In this document: piece after piece, positions 32,951 through 41,932 of the stretch
Layout of the letters: each line of letters opens with the position of its first letter
How positions within the stretch are numbered: the stretch's first letter is position 1
From: Bacillota bacterium
GTDB lineage: Bacteria > Bacillota > UBA4882 > UBA8346
Reading direction: 5' to 3'
NCBI GenBank assembly: GCA_023426245.1
Contig: JAFABB010000006.1
Coordinates: 46,428-110,427 of the forward strand
Length of the DNA: 64,000 nt
Program-made: the position numbers and the translations under genes
Notes under the pieces: generated by a model
What the model was told of the DNA's origin: nothing
Database searches by the model: none
The model's input: the letters and a program-made list of their open reading frames with translations, nothing else

Positions 32951-35065
32951 ATGGATCAAGAAGTAACCGTTCCAAATTCTTTAGAAGAAGTTTTTGGCAG
33001 TAATGTATTTAATGATGCAACCATGAAAGCCCGCTTACCGAAAAACACTTACAAAGCCTTGAAAAAGACTATTGATGAGGGCTTGCCGTTAGATCCTTCA
33101 GTAGCTGATGTAGTGGCCAATGCAATGAAAGATTGGGCGCTTGAAAAGGGAGCCACGCATTTTACACATTGGTTTCAACCGTTAACCGGTGTTACTGCGG
33201 AAAAACATGATTCTTTTATTTCGCCGACACCCGATGGATATATTATTGCTGAGTTTTCCGGAAAAGAGCTTATTAAAGGGGAACCGGATGCATCGTCTTT
33301 CCCGTCGGGGGGACTGAGGGCTACCTTTGAAGCTAGAGGTTATACCGCTTGGGATTGCACTTCTCCGGCATTTTATAAAGATCAGACCTTATATATCCCG
33401 ACTGCTTTCTGTTCATACACCGGCGAGGCGTTGGATCAAAAAACTCCTCTGTTGCGTTCCATAGAAGCCTTATCCAAGCAAGCCGTCCGGGTTCTGAAAA
33501 CTTTAGGAAACACCACCGCTACCAAAGTAGCTACCACGGTGGGCCCGGAACAAGAATATTTTATCATTGATAAAGCCCTTTATGAACAAAGGAAAGATTT
33601 AATTTTAACGGGTCGTACATTATTCGGCGCTAAACCTCCCAAAGGCCAGGAATTGGAAGACCAGTATTTCGGATCATTAAAAGAACGAGTCTCCGAATTT
33701 ATGCATGAAGTGGACACCGAGTTATGGAAATTGGGCGTTCTTGCCAAAACAAAGCATAATGAAGTTGCTCCCGCTCAGCATGAATTGGCTCCGATATTCA
33801 GCACCACAAACATTGCCAATGACCATAATTATTTGACAATGGAAGTTTTGAAAAAAGTGGCTTTACGGCATGGATTGGTTTGCTTGCTCCATGAGAAACC
33901 CTTTGCCGGAGTGAATGGTTCCGGAAAACACAACAACTGGTCTATGGCAGCCAGTGATGGACAGAATTTGCTTGAGCCCGGGAAAACGCCTCATGAAAAC
34001 TTACAGTTTTTAGTGTTCTTGACTTCCGTTATCCGTGCCGTTGATGAATATGCTGATTTACTTCGGGCTTCGGCTGCTAACACCGGTAATGACCATCGTC
34101 TCGGTGCGAACGAAGCACCTCCGGCGGTTATTTCCATCTTCCTTGGTGAGCAATTGGCGGATATTTTCGCGCAGCTGCAGAATGGTGGCGCTAAATCATC
34201 CAAAAACGGCGGAGAATTGAACATTGGTGTTACAACTTTGCCGGTTCTTCCTAAAGATACAACCGATCGTAACCGGACTTCTCCGTTTGCCTTCACGGGG
34301 AATAAATTTGAATTCCGGATGGTGGCTTCTTCGGCTTCTATTGCCGGACCCAATATTGTTTTGAATACCATTGTTGCTGAAATCCTATCCCAGGTTGCGG
34401 ATCGTTTGGAAAAGGCCAAGGATGTTCATGCAGAAGCTCAAGCCATCATTAAAGAAGTGGCGAAGAACAATAAACGGGTCATCTATAACGGTAATGGTTA
34501 TGCCGACGAGTGGATCGCCGAGGCTGAAAAACGCGGCCTTCCGAATATTAAGTCTACCGTTGCTGCAATTCCTGCCTGGATTACCGATAAGGCTGTAAAA
34601 GCTTTTGAGAAACATGGGGTTTTAAGCAAGGTTGAGTTGCATTCCAGATATGAAATCTTTTTGGAGAACTATGTAAAGCAAGTGAATATTGAAGCTTTGA
34701 CAATGCTCGAAATGGCAAAACGGCAGATTTTGCCGGCTGTCATTAAATATACCGGCGAACTTGCCGAGACGATTAATTTAGTGAAGAGCGCTTCTTCAAA
34801 AGCATCAACATCAGCTCAAGAAAAATTGCTGGTTGAAGTCAGTGCGATTTTGGGTTCCTTTCATGATGATATTGAAGCCTTGGAAGAGGCGGTTGATGGC
34901 GCTGAGAAAATTAGCGGCGATTCACTCAAACACGCTGAGTATTACAGAGATTCCGTGTTTGTGGCAATGGGTAAATTGAGAGAAAATGCTGATAAGTTGG
35001 AACCCTTGGTAGATAAAAAGATTTGGCCGTTGCCTTCCTATTCTGATTTGCTTTTTAACGTCTGA
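32951..35065 (+). CDS. glnN: Glutamine synthetase type III
   Basis: A large GSIII of 704 residues. FGSNVFNDATMKARLPKNTYKAL, HWFQPLTGVTAEKHDSF, SSFPSGGLRATFEARGYTAWD and VGPEQEYFIID are GSIII signatures, as is the KPFAGVNGSGKHNNWSM catalytic motif. The start is the ATG at 32951, six bases after GAGAGGAGA; the open frame continues 34 codons upstream without support. It is separated from glnA by a terminator and so is probably expressed independently. Two unrelated glutamine synthetases side by side suggest use under different nitrogen conditions. Confidence 0.95.
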   Translation: MDQEVTVPNSLEEVFGSNVFNDATMKARLPKNTYKALKKTIDEGLPLDPSVADVVANAMKDWALEKGATHFTHWFQPLTGVTAEKHDSFISPTPDGYIIAEFSGKELIKGEPDASSFPSGGLRATFEARGYTAWDCTSPAFYKDQTLYIPTAFCSYTGEALDQKTPLLRSIEALSKQAVRVLKTLGNTTATKVATTVGPEQEYFIIDKALYEQRKDLILTGRTLFGAKPPKGQELEDQYFGSLKERVSEFMHEVDTELWKLGVLAKTKHNEVAPAQHELAPIFSTTNIANDHNYLTMEVLKKVALRHGLVCLLHEKPFAGVNGSGKHNNWSMAASDGQNLLEPGKTPHENLQFLVFLTSVIRAVDEYADLLRASAANTGNDHRLGANEAPPAVISIFLGEQLADIFAQLQNGGAKSSKNGGELNIGVTTLPVLPKDTTDRNRTSPFAFTGNKFEFRMVASSASIAGPNIVLNTIVAEILSQVADRLEKAKDVHAEAQAIIKEVAKNNKRVIYNGNGYADEWIAEAEKRGLPNIKSTVAAIPAWITDKAVKAFEKHGVLSKVELHSRYEIFLENYVKQVNIEALTMLEMAKRQILPAVIKYTGELAETINLVKSASSKASTSAQEKLLVEVSAILGSFHDDIEALEEAVDGAEKISGDSLKHAEYYRDSVFVAMGKLRENADKLEPLVDKKIWPLPSYSDLLFNV

Positions 35066-35082
35066 TTACTACTCAGAATGAT

Positions 35083-35124
35083 AAAAAGGGGCTGTCTCGA
35101 TTAACTTTGGGACAACCCCTTTTT
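35083..35124 (+). terminator. Intrinsic terminator of glnN
   Basis: AAAAAGGGGCTGTC at 35083-35096 pairs with GACAACCCCTTTTT at 35111-35124, with one mismatch. The same GGGGCTGTC core appears in the hairpin at 63874-63906. Confidence 0.85.
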
Positions 35125-35312
35125 GTTATCAAAATATGGCGGACTTGACTTATTTTCCTGAGATTGTTAAAATTCTTATGATTCCTTGGTTTTTTTCAAT
35201 GCAACTGCTGTCGACTGAGACCGAGGCTTGTTGAGATAACGTCCTATGGATTTATGCGGGCTTTAAAAAAATTTATTGGTATATTATTTTTCATCAGACT
35301 GGAGGATTGGAG

Positions 35313-35954
35313 ATGGGTAAATATCAATTACGCCTCCTAATCGTAGCGTTCGTTTTTTGTGTTTTGCAAATCGGAACAGGATATTGTCAGGTAGACCAAA
35401 CCAATATGGTTATTAATGAAATGTCCCTTGAAAAAAGAAGGGTAGTTCGGAGTGAATTATTAAAACAAATGGTCCTGAAATATGAAAACGATCAGACTTT
35501 TGCCAAAGTGCAAGATTATATGGAAAACAAATATCATGAACTCCATAAAAATAAACCGCCGAAATCTCCCAGTTTAGTCATTCAAGAAACTTTTCAAAGA
35601 ACGCGGGCGTTTATGGACAAAACCCGGTCTTATATCGGAAGTAGTTTTACCCGGGTTTATGATCCGGTTCAAATTGAAAAAAATGTCAATAAATATCTCT
35701 GGTTAAAAGGAGTATGCTTTTTAGTCTTAGGAATTGGCGACGACCACCGGATTGCTTTATCTTTTTTCTATTTACCAGGAAATGAAACTTTAAAGAGGGA
35801 ATTTTTAAAGGACGTAGTTATTTATTCATTTCCCGAGATTCCGGATGAACCCGTAAATCAGGCTTGGCAAAATGAGATGATAGGTGTTATGGAACGATTA
35901 GGATATCGGATCTTTAATGTTGATCGGTATGTACCCAATATAACCGCGCCTTGA
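35313..35954 (+). CDS. Secreted protein of unknown function (tandem copy 1)
   Basis: A 213-residue protein with an N-terminal signal segment (hydrophobic residues about 6-24, followed by GYCQVDQ). The mature part is charged. Conserved blocks shared with the next gene are SFTRxYxP, EKNVNKYLWLKG, VLGIG, SxFYLPGNExLK, YSFPEIP and RLGYRIFNV. I know no family name. The ATG at 35313 lies seven bases after GGAGG at 35301-35305. No Cys-based lipobox is convincing. Confidence 0.75.
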   Translation: MGKYQLRLLIVAFVFCVLQIGTGYCQVDQTNMVINEMSLEKRRVVRSELLKQMVLKYENDQTFAKVQDYMENKYHELHKNKPPKSPSLVIQETFQRTRAFMDKTRSYIGSSFTRVYDPVQIEKNVNKYLWLKGVCFLVLGIGDDHRIALSFFYLPGNETLKREFLKDVVIYSFPEIPDEPVNQAWQNEMIGVMERLGYRIFNVDRYVPNITAP

Positions 35955-36077
35955 ACAATTTGTAAAAAAGAGCTCTTTGAATAATTTTTCTCTTGACTAT
36001 TCATAGCTGAATTGTTAAGATTTTTTATATCGGAAAGGGATTCCAAGTTAACCAACTTACTTAAGGAAAAGGAAAAA

Positions 36078-36722
36078 ATGCGAATCAATAAATTATTTAT
36101 TCAAATTTTGTTAGTTAGTATGATTGGATCCTTATTTTTGGGGAACACTATACTTGCAACATCGAAAGACGATCCAACTGTTCGGCCGATTTCCGATCCC
36201 GATCGGAAGATTTTTCGTGAAAAACTGATCGATGGTTTAGTGGAGAAATACCACCAGGATCAAGTTTTTGATCATATCAACCAATATATGATTGATAAGG
36301 CCAAAGAACTTCATAAACATCCTCCCACTAAATTTCCGGATACACTTATCACCGACACGTTCGATAAGACACAGAGTTTGTTTGAACATACCAAGGGATT
36401 TATCGGTAATAGTTTTACGAGGGATTATACGCCTGAGACTTTTGAGAAAAATGTCAATAAATACTTGTGGCTGAAAGGAATCGGCTTTTGGGTTTTGGGA
36501 ATTGGTCAAGAGCACGAGATGGCGTTTTCTTACTTTTATCTTCCCGGTAATGAAAATCTGAAAGAAAATTTGTTAAAAGAAATCGTTCAATATTCTTTCC
36601 CGGAAATACCTCAAATTGAGGCGAATAAAATTTGGTACGATCAGATGGCGGTTGTAATGAGTCGCTTGGGATATCGGATTTTCAATGTAAAGGAATTCGG
36701 TTTAGCTTATACCAGCAAATAA
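36078..36722 (+). CDS. Secreted protein of unknown function (tandem copy 2)
   Basis: A 214-residue paralogue of the preceding product with the same order of motifs: QVFDHINQYMIDKAKELHK, GFIGNSFTRDYTP, EKNVNKYLWLKGIGF, FYLPGNENLKE and the end RLGYRIFNV. A signal segment covers residues about 5-25. The ATG at 36078 follows AAGGAAAAGGA. The 123-base gap to copy 1 and the even divergence along the length suggest an old duplication. The gene ends before a terminator at 36797. Confidence 0.75.
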   Translation: MRINKLFIQILLVSMIGSLFLGNTILATSKDDPTVRPISDPDRKIFREKLIDGLVEKYHQDQVFDHINQYMIDKAKELHKHPPTKFPDTLITDTFDKTQSLFEHTKGFIGNSFTRDYTPETFEKNVNKYLWLKGIGFWVLGIGQEHEMAFSYFYLPGNENLKENLLKEIVQYSFPEIPQIEANKIWYDQMAVVMSRLGYRIFNVKEFGLAYTSK

Positions 36723-36796
36723 TGAATTTTATCCAATATGAAATTCGACGGATTTCATGAGGGTTTTACATAATTCATGCACTTCATTTTTTTATC

Positions 36797-36822
36797 AATT
36801 CCGGGTGACCGGAATTTTTTTA
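36797..36822 (+). terminator. Intrinsic terminator
   Basis: AATTCCGG at 36797-36804 pairs with CCGGAATT at 36809-36816 across GTGA, followed by six T. It ends the tandem secreted-protein unit. Confidence 0.9.
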
Positions 36823-36829
36823 TCGGTAG

Positions 36830-36858
36830 TTGAAAAGTGAGTCAAAAAAGTTTATAAT
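36830..36858 (+). promoter_or_regulatory. Sigma-A promoter of fapR-fabH
   Basis: TTGAAA at 36830-36835, a 17-base spacer and TATAAT at 36853-36858, 38 bases before the fapR start. A palindrome, 36858-36874, overlaps the -10 and the expected start of transcription. Confidence 0.8.
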
Positions 36859-36874
36859 TATTATCAGGTAATAA
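36858..36874 (+). promoter_or_regulatory. Probable FapR operator
   Basis: The palindrome reads TTATTACCTGATAATAA on the minus strand. It resembles the known FapR site (a palindrome around TACCT, as in TTAGTACCTAGTCTTAA) with the central ACCT intact. Its place at the -10/+1 of the fapR promoter fits negative autoregulation, relieved by malonyl-CoA. Confidence 0.65.
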
Positions 36875-36895
36875 TAAAAAATGTGAGATTAAGGT

Positions 36896-37498
36896 ATGAA
36901 CGGAAAGTTATTAAGAAAATCCGAACGTCATCGACAATTACTGGAGGCCATCGCTAAAAATCCTTTTATTACGGATGAAGAATTGGCTGAGGTATTGGCG
37001 GTTAGTATACCTACTATCCGATTGGATCGTTTGGAATTATCTATTCCGGAAGTGCGCAAAAGAACGAAAGAAATGGCCTCCCATTTTTTTGGAGCATCGC
37101 AATCACTCGGCGCTACAGAAATTGTTGGTGAACTTATTGAAATTGAACCTGGCCGGAGAGGCTTGTCTTTGTTGGAAACCGACTTGAGCATGTGCCTGGA
37201 AAAGTGCAATATTGTCAGGGGACACATCGTATTTGCTCAAGCTAATTCCCTTGCCAATGCAATCGCCGATACTCAAGTAGCATTAACAGGAAAGTCGGAG
37301 GTTAATTTCTTACGTACTGTGAGGGCTGGCGAAAAGCTAATAGCGAAGGCGCGAGTCGTAGAGAGAAGGGGTCATCGTTTTTTAACTGAAGTGGTGGTCC
37401 GTTCCAAAGAAGAAATAGTTTGTAAAGGTGAGTTTGAGATCTATGGAATGACCTTGGAAGTGGCTAATTATTTGAAATTACTCAAAGATGATGAATAA
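36896..37498 (+). CDS. fapR: Fatty acid and phospholipid biosynthesis regulator FapR
   Basis: A malonyl-CoA-responsive repressor of 200 residues. An N-terminal DeoR-like helix-turn-helix (RHRQLLEAIAKNPFITDEEL, then IPTIRLDRLELSIPEVRKR) is followed by a hot-dog domain with RGHIVFAQANSLANAIAD and the ligand-site region near FLRTVRAGEKLIAKARV. The ATG at 36896 has a weak ribosome site (AAGG). It is followed after 15 bases by fabH, with no plsX or fabD between, unlike Bacillus. Confidence 0.92.
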   Translation: MNGKLLRKSERHRQLLEAIAKNPFITDEELAEVLAVSIPTIRLDRLELSIPEVRKRTKEMASHFFGASQSLGATEIVGELIEIEPGRRGLSLLETDLSMCLEKCNIVRGHIVFAQANSLANAIADTQVALTGKSEVNFLRTVRAGEKLIAKARVVERRGHRFLTEVVVRSKEEIVCKGEFEIYGMTLEVANYLKLLKDDE

Positions 37499-37513
37499 AA
37501 CGGAGGAGAATCA

Positions 37514-38473
37514 ATGAGCGAAGTCGGTATTTCAGCAATCGGGGCTGCTGTTCCCCAGAAAATTCTAACCAATAGCGATTTGGAAAAGATGGTCGAAACC
37601 AGTGATGAATGGATTGTCTCTCGAACGGGTATCCGGGAAAGACATATTTTGGACAAAGGGGAAACTATCACTCCTTTGGTTGTGGAATCGGCTAAGATGG
37701 CTTGCCAAAGAGGGAATTTCAACCCTGAGGAATTAGATTTTGTTATTTCCGCCACGTTAACCCCAGATCGAATCAGTCCTGCCCAGGCCTGTGAGGTGGC
37801 TCATCATCTTCAAGCGAACCATGCGTTTTGTTTTGATTTGAATGCGGCTTGTTCCGGATTTATATTTGGACTAGCCACAGCGGATAGTTTGTTAAAAACC
37901 CGTAATATTAAGTATGGTCTCGTGACCGCAGGTGAGCAGCTCACCCGGACGGTTGATTATTCCGATCGTACTTCCTGCGTTTTATTTGGTGATGCCAGTG
38001 CTGCCGCGTTGCTAACGAATGATCATCCAGAACATTTGATTTTGTATACTGAGCTAGGGAGTGATCCCACAATGGCCAACGAGGTAACCATTGGAGGGGT
38101 AAGGAATTTGTTGGACGATCAACTCTCAGACTATTATTTTAAACAAAATGGCAAAGCGGTATTTAAATTTGCAGTGAATAAAATTAAAGAATTGTATGAA
38201 ATTGTTCCGCAAAAGGTCGGACTGAAACCGGAACAAATAAAGTATCTCATTCCTCATCAAGCCAACATCCGAATTATCGAGTCTGCGGCCAAAGATATCG
38301 TATCCAATAATACTGTGGTGATTTCCAATATCGAACGTTACGGTAATACTTCTTCAGCTTCGATTGGTGTCGCCTTTCATGAATCCTGGGATCGGTTTCA
38401 AAAAGGGGATTACGTTATGCTGGTTGGTTTTGGAGGCGGTTTAAGTTGGGGAGCCGCGTTGTTGCAATGGTGA
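37514..38473 (+). CDS. fabH: Beta-ketoacyl-ACP synthase III
   Basis: Starts fatty acid synthesis by condensing acyl-CoA with malonyl-ACP. The product is 319 residues with the Cys-His-Asn triad in NAACSGF (Cys113), PHQANIRII and YGNTSSASI. TSDEWIVSRTGIRERHI is the family N-terminal signature. CGGAGGA precedes the ATG at good spacing. It shares the FapR-controlled promoter. Confidence 0.95.
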   Translation: MSEVGISAIGAAVPQKILTNSDLEKMVETSDEWIVSRTGIRERHILDKGETITPLVVESAKMACQRGNFNPEELDFVISATLTPDRISPAQACEVAHHLQANHAFCFDLNAACSGFIFGLATADSLLKTRNIKYGLVTAGEQLTRTVDYSDRTSCVLFGDASAAALLTNDHPEHLILYTELGSDPTMANEVTIGGVRNLLDDQLSDYYFKQNGKAVFKFAVNKIKELYEIVPQKVGLKPEQIKYLIPHQANIRIIESAAKDIVSNNTVVISNIERYGNTSSASIGVAFHESWDRFQKGDYVMLVGFGGGLSWGAALLQW

Positions 38474-38614
38474 TAAAGCTATCTTAAATAATCAATAACG
38501 AGCAATCCACCGGTGAGCGAGATTAAAAAGAGAGTTGAACGTAAGAAATTCTTTTATATTAACCCATTCTTCTAAAATGCCGATATTGAATATAATGAAG
38601 GGTGGTTTTTTTAT

Positions 38615-39790
38615 TTGTATCTTTTCTTATCCATCATTGCCATTGTGACTATAATTTTCAATTTATTGACTTATATATACCGTTTTAACTCTTCCAATAA
38701 TTTTTACCGTCATCTTTTTAGTCTGGAAGAGGTATTTGACAATGAATTGGACTTTATCCATTTGGCAAAGAATATATTAATAAGGACAATTCCTGAAACG
38801 CTATCAAACGGGGGAATTATCTACTGGTTTGATGAAGTGCGCGGCGAGTTAAAATTAAAGGCTTTTCATGGGATGCCCATTGCGCAAATTAATCAAATCA
38901 CCAATGAAATCCGTAAACCCAATGGGATTTTAGAACAAGTTCGGACTAGGCCTCAAGGCTTTGCAGTGACTCATTTTAGAAATGCCATGGTTGACTGCGG
39001 AAATTTAACAAAATATTATCAGAGTTTAATGGCAATGCCCTTAATGATTCAAAAAGAGGTTTTTGGTGTATTGATTTTATTTAAACAAAAAGGGAGCTTT
39101 CGTCAAAGAGATTTAAAAATTATTAGAGCTTTTGCGCCACGTTGCGCAGTCCGTTTAGAAAGTGCACGTTTGTATCAATTGGCCAGGGAGACGGCTCAGG
39201 AAAACACCAAGTTATATATTAATTTATCCAACCTTTATCAAAAAGCTACTTTGGATGAGTTAACAGGACTGTATAACAGGCATTTTTTAATGCAAAGGTT
39301 GAAGGAAGAAATAAAAAAAGCTTGGCGCTATAGACATCCGCTTTCATTGATATTTATTGATCTCGATTTTTTTAAACAAGTGAATGACGAGTACGGTCAT
39401 CAAATTGGTGATCAATTATTGATGGAACTCGGGGAGTTGATTAAAAAATCCATTCGCGACTATGATGTTGCCTGTCGATTCGGAGGAGAAGAATTTGTAG
39501 TATTGCTGCCGCAGACAACATTGGAAAACGCTTTCGAGTTGGCAGACCGGCTGCGTGAAAAAGTAGCCAACCATTTATTTTGCAGCTCAACTACAATGCT
39601 AAGAGTCACTGCAAGTTTCGGAGTCAGTATGACTCCGGAATTTTCCGACGCTGGGAATCAATTTACCGAAGAAGAAGTTAACACCATTGCTGAAAAAATC
39701 GTTTCCGAAGCGGACAATGCTTTATATCAGGCTAAAGAAGCGGGACGCAATCAAGTGGTCGCCTTTGAAGGAAACCGTAAAATACGTTAA
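38615..39790 (+). CDS. GAF-GGDEF diguanylate cyclase
   Basis: A 391-residue signalling protein. It has one N-terminal membrane helix (about residues 2-22), a GAF-like domain (about 35-190) and a GGDEF domain (about 210-385). The active motif reads RFGGEEFVVLLP, a functional GGEEF variant; DELTGLYNRHFL and FIDLDFFKQVNDEYGH are the other signatures. No clear RxxD product-inhibition site precedes GGEEF at the usual distance. The start is a TTG at 38615 after GAAGGGTGG. Confidence 0.92.
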   Translation: MYLFLSIIAIVTIIFNLLTYIYRFNSSNNFYRHLFSLEEVFDNELDFIHLAKNILIRTIPETLSNGGIIYWFDEVRGELKLKAFHGMPIAQINQITNEIRKPNGILEQVRTRPQGFAVTHFRNAMVDCGNLTKYYQSLMAMPLMIQKEVFGVLILFKQKGSFRQRDLKIIRAFAPRCAVRLESARLYQLARETAQENTKLYINLSNLYQKATLDELTGLYNRHFLMQRLKEEIKKAWRYRHPLSLIFIDLDFFKQVNDEYGHQIGDQLLMELGELIKKSIRDYDVACRFGGEEFVVLLPQTTLENAFELADRLREKVANHLFCSSTTMLRVTASFGVSMTPEFSDAGNQFTEEEVNTIAEKIVSEADNALYQAKEAGRNQVVAFEGNRKIR

Positions 39791-39867
39791 TCATCGCCCA
39801 AATCTTATCAATAACTATGCAGGATAAATAAAAGGGACTGTCGAATAATAATTTTGAGGTGTTTAGT

Positions 39868-41154
39868 TTGTTCTTAGACTCAGCCAAGATTTTCTTAAAG
39901 TCCGGCAATGGAGGTTCAGGAGCTGTTAGTTTCCGGCGAGAAAAATATGTACCCCGCGGTGGTCCTGATGGCGGTGACGGAGGACGTGGCGGCCATATCA
40001 TATTCATCGTTGATAATAATCTAACAACTTTAAGTGATTTTCGATATAAACATCATTTTCAAGCTGAAAATGGCTCTCCCGGTGAAGCTGTGAATCGTTC
40101 CGGGAAGGATGGAACTGATTTATATATTCCGGTGCCGGCGGGAACATTGATTAAAAATGCTGAAACCCATCAATTGCTTGTTGATTTGACAAAACCAGGA
40201 ACTGAATTTGTCCTGTTGAAGGGCGGGCGCGGTGGGCGCGGGAATTCTAATTTTGCAACGGCAACTCGTCAAACTCCGCAGTTTTCCGAAAAAGGAGAGC
40301 TTGGAAGCGAATTATGGGTGGAGTTAGAACTTAAATTGCTTGCGGATGTGGGTCTTATCGGTTTCCCGAATGTGGGAAAATCTACTTTGATTTCTAAAAT
40401 TTCGGCGGCCCGTCCAAAAATAGCAGATTATCCTTTTACGACATTAATTCCGAATTTAGGAGTAGTCGATTATAAAGGCCAAAGTTTTGTGGCTGTCGAT
40501 ATCCCGGGTTTAATTGAAGGTGCCCATCAAGGTGTAGGTCTGGGAGATCAATTTTTACGTCATATCGAAAGAACGCGCTTGTTAATTCATCTTGTTGATG
40601 TTTCGCCGTTTTCCGGCCGTGATCCTTATCAAGACTACATACAAATTAATGAAGAATTGACGCTTTACAATCCCAAATTATTTCAAAAACCGCAGATAGT
40701 GGTTCTTTCTAAAGTTGATTTGTTGGAAGACCGACAAGTATTGGAGACTTTTCGGTCAAAGTTGTCCCAGACCAAGCTGAATATTATTGATATTTCAGCT
40801 GCCACCGGTGAAGGGATCCCCGAATTATTGAATTTAGTCATTGAAAAATTGACTGAGCTTCCTGCCAATGCGGATGATGAATTAGAATCGCCTGGAGAAG
40901 CCGCCGATTTCAATGAAGCAATTGAAGATCGTACGACTACAGTGGTAAATGCGGGAGACGCCTATATTGTGCAAAATAGCGCTTTGATCCGTAGAATGGC
41001 CCGTTATGATTTGGAAAATGATGATTCGCTCCGGAGTTTTCAAAACCTCCTCAAACGTTGGGGTATTGAAGAGGCGCTTATGAATGCGGGAGTAAAAGAA
41101 GGTGATTCGGTAAGAATAGGCGATTTTGAATTTACTTTTTTAAATGAGAATTAG
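39868..41154 (+). CDS. obg: GTPase Obg
   Basis: A ribosome-associated GTPase of 428 residues. It has the glycine-rich Obg fold (SGNGGSGAVSFRREKYVP, then GGDGGRGGH), a G domain with GFPNVGKSTLI, DIPGLIEGAHQG and VLSKVDLLE, and a C-terminal OCT domain. The start is a TTG at 39868, which gives the family N-terminus (FLDSAKIFLKSG); a GTG at 39859 overlaps the GAGG ribosome site. Confidence 0.95.
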   Translation: MFLDSAKIFLKSGNGGSGAVSFRREKYVPRGGPDGGDGGRGGHIIFIVDNNLTTLSDFRYKHHFQAENGSPGEAVNRSGKDGTDLYIPVPAGTLIKNAETHQLLVDLTKPGTEFVLLKGGRGGRGNSNFATATRQTPQFSEKGELGSELWVELELKLLADVGLIGFPNVGKSTLISKISAARPKIADYPFTTLIPNLGVVDYKGQSFVAVDIPGLIEGAHQGVGLGDQFLRHIERTRLLIHLVDVSPFSGRDPYQDYIQINEELTLYNPKLFQKPQIVVLSKVDLLEDRQVLETFRSKLSQTKLNIIDISAATGEGIPELLNLVIEKLTELPANADDELESPGEAADFNEAIEDRTTTVVNAGDAYIVQNSALIRRMARYDLENDDSLRSFQNLLKRWGIEEALMNAGVKEGDSVRIGDFEFTFLNEN

Positions 41155-41174
41155 AAGTAGGAGGGTTTAATCAA

Positions 41175-41366
41175 GTGGTTTGTCTGGATTGTGGCAATTG
41201 TCGGAAAAATGAGCCAGTATTTTATTGCACAGCTAAAAATGAATTTATTGTTACTGAAACCGCTGTAGTCAGGGAAAAGGCTAAAAACCGTTGGCGCGAG
41301 GGAGACCCCAGTTATGAACAACACCGGCGGCAACTCCGCAAAGATAAGGTGCCACAGGCAACTTAA
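41175..41366 (+). CDS. Small Cys-rich protein, 63 aa
   Basis: A GTG at 41175 follows AGGAGGG at 41159-41165 and opens 63 codons. The N-terminus VCLDCGNCRKNEPVFYC has four cysteines that could bind a metal, and the C-terminus is very basic. It directly follows obg, by 20 bases. I do not recognise a family, so this is a supported but unassigned small gene. Confidence 0.6.
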   Translation: MVCLDCGNCRKNEPVFYCTAKNEFIVTETAVVREKAKNRWREGDPSYEQHRRQLRKDKVPQAT

Positions 41367-41394
41367 GGAACTGTCAAAAAAGTAATTTAAAACC

Positions 41395-41453
41395 AAAGAA
41401 ATACAATATAGGATTTCATCAAATATGGTGAATTCATTATATTGTATTTCTTT
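41395..41453. repeat. Long hairpin with 16-bp perfect stem
   Basis: AAAGAAATACAATATA at 41395-41410 is the exact reverse complement of TATATTGTATTTCTTT at 41438-41453. The 27-base interior can pair further (TTCATCA with TGGTGAA). It probably terminates the obg transcript, though no long T-run follows. Confidence 0.75.
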
Positions 41454-41519
41454 ATTGTGCGTATTTAAACGCATGATATTTACTTTTTGGATAGCTCCTT
41501 TTTTTTAGTATCTGAAATA

Positions 41520-41528
41520 TGCTATAAT
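41520..41528 (+). promoter_or_regulatory. Extended -10 promoter of yhbY-proBA-nadD
   Basis: TGCTATAAT at 41520-41528 is a perfect extended -10. The expected -35 region is only a T-run. About 100 bases of leader precede the yhbY start. Confidence 0.55.
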
Positions 41529-41630
41529 GTTTCCACAAACATTGAACATGAATTCGGTCAAGATTGACTTTCATAAAAGTAGATTTGTCGGAGGCTTGCC
41601 GAATCAGAGTTTAAGGAAGAAGGTCCAAAT

Positions 41631-41930
41631 TTGCTAACCAGTAAACAAAGAAGCAGGCTTCGTTCGTTGGGTAATGATTTAGAACCGATTCTTACCATCG
41701 GAAAAAGTGGAATCTCCCACAATACCATTGAGCAATTGGATGAGGCTTTAACCGCCAGAGAGCTTGTAAAAGCTAGAGTATTACCCCATACGGTTTTTGA
41801 TGTGAGTGAAATTGCCTCTGAACTTGCCTTACAAACTATGGCCGAGGTGGTACAGGTAATTGGGAGGAATATTTTATTTTACAGGCCGCCAAAGCCAGGA
41901 ACTCCAAGTAAACTTCTTCAGGAGGATTAA
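41631..41930 (+). CDS. yhbY: YhbY-family RNA-binding protein (CRM domain)
   Basis: A 99-residue CRM-domain protein that associates with pre-50S ribosomes. LTSKQRSRLRSLGNDLEPILTIGKSGIS is the family N-terminus, and IGRNILFYRP, with the GxxG-like loop, is the C-terminal part. The start is a TTG at 41631 after GGAAGAAGG. It sits two bases before proB, an operon order seen in many Bacillota. Confidence 0.92.
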   Translation: MLTSKQRSRLRSLGNDLEPILTIGKSGISHNTIEQLDEALTARELVKARVLPHTVFDVSEIASELALQTMAEVVQVIGRNILFYRPPKPGTPSKLLQED

Positions 41931-41932
41931 AC

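Noticed and set aside
41151..41474. Minus-strand open frame of 107 codons
   Set aside because: It runs through the long hairpin and over the small Cys-rich gene, which has a strong ribosome site on the plus strand.
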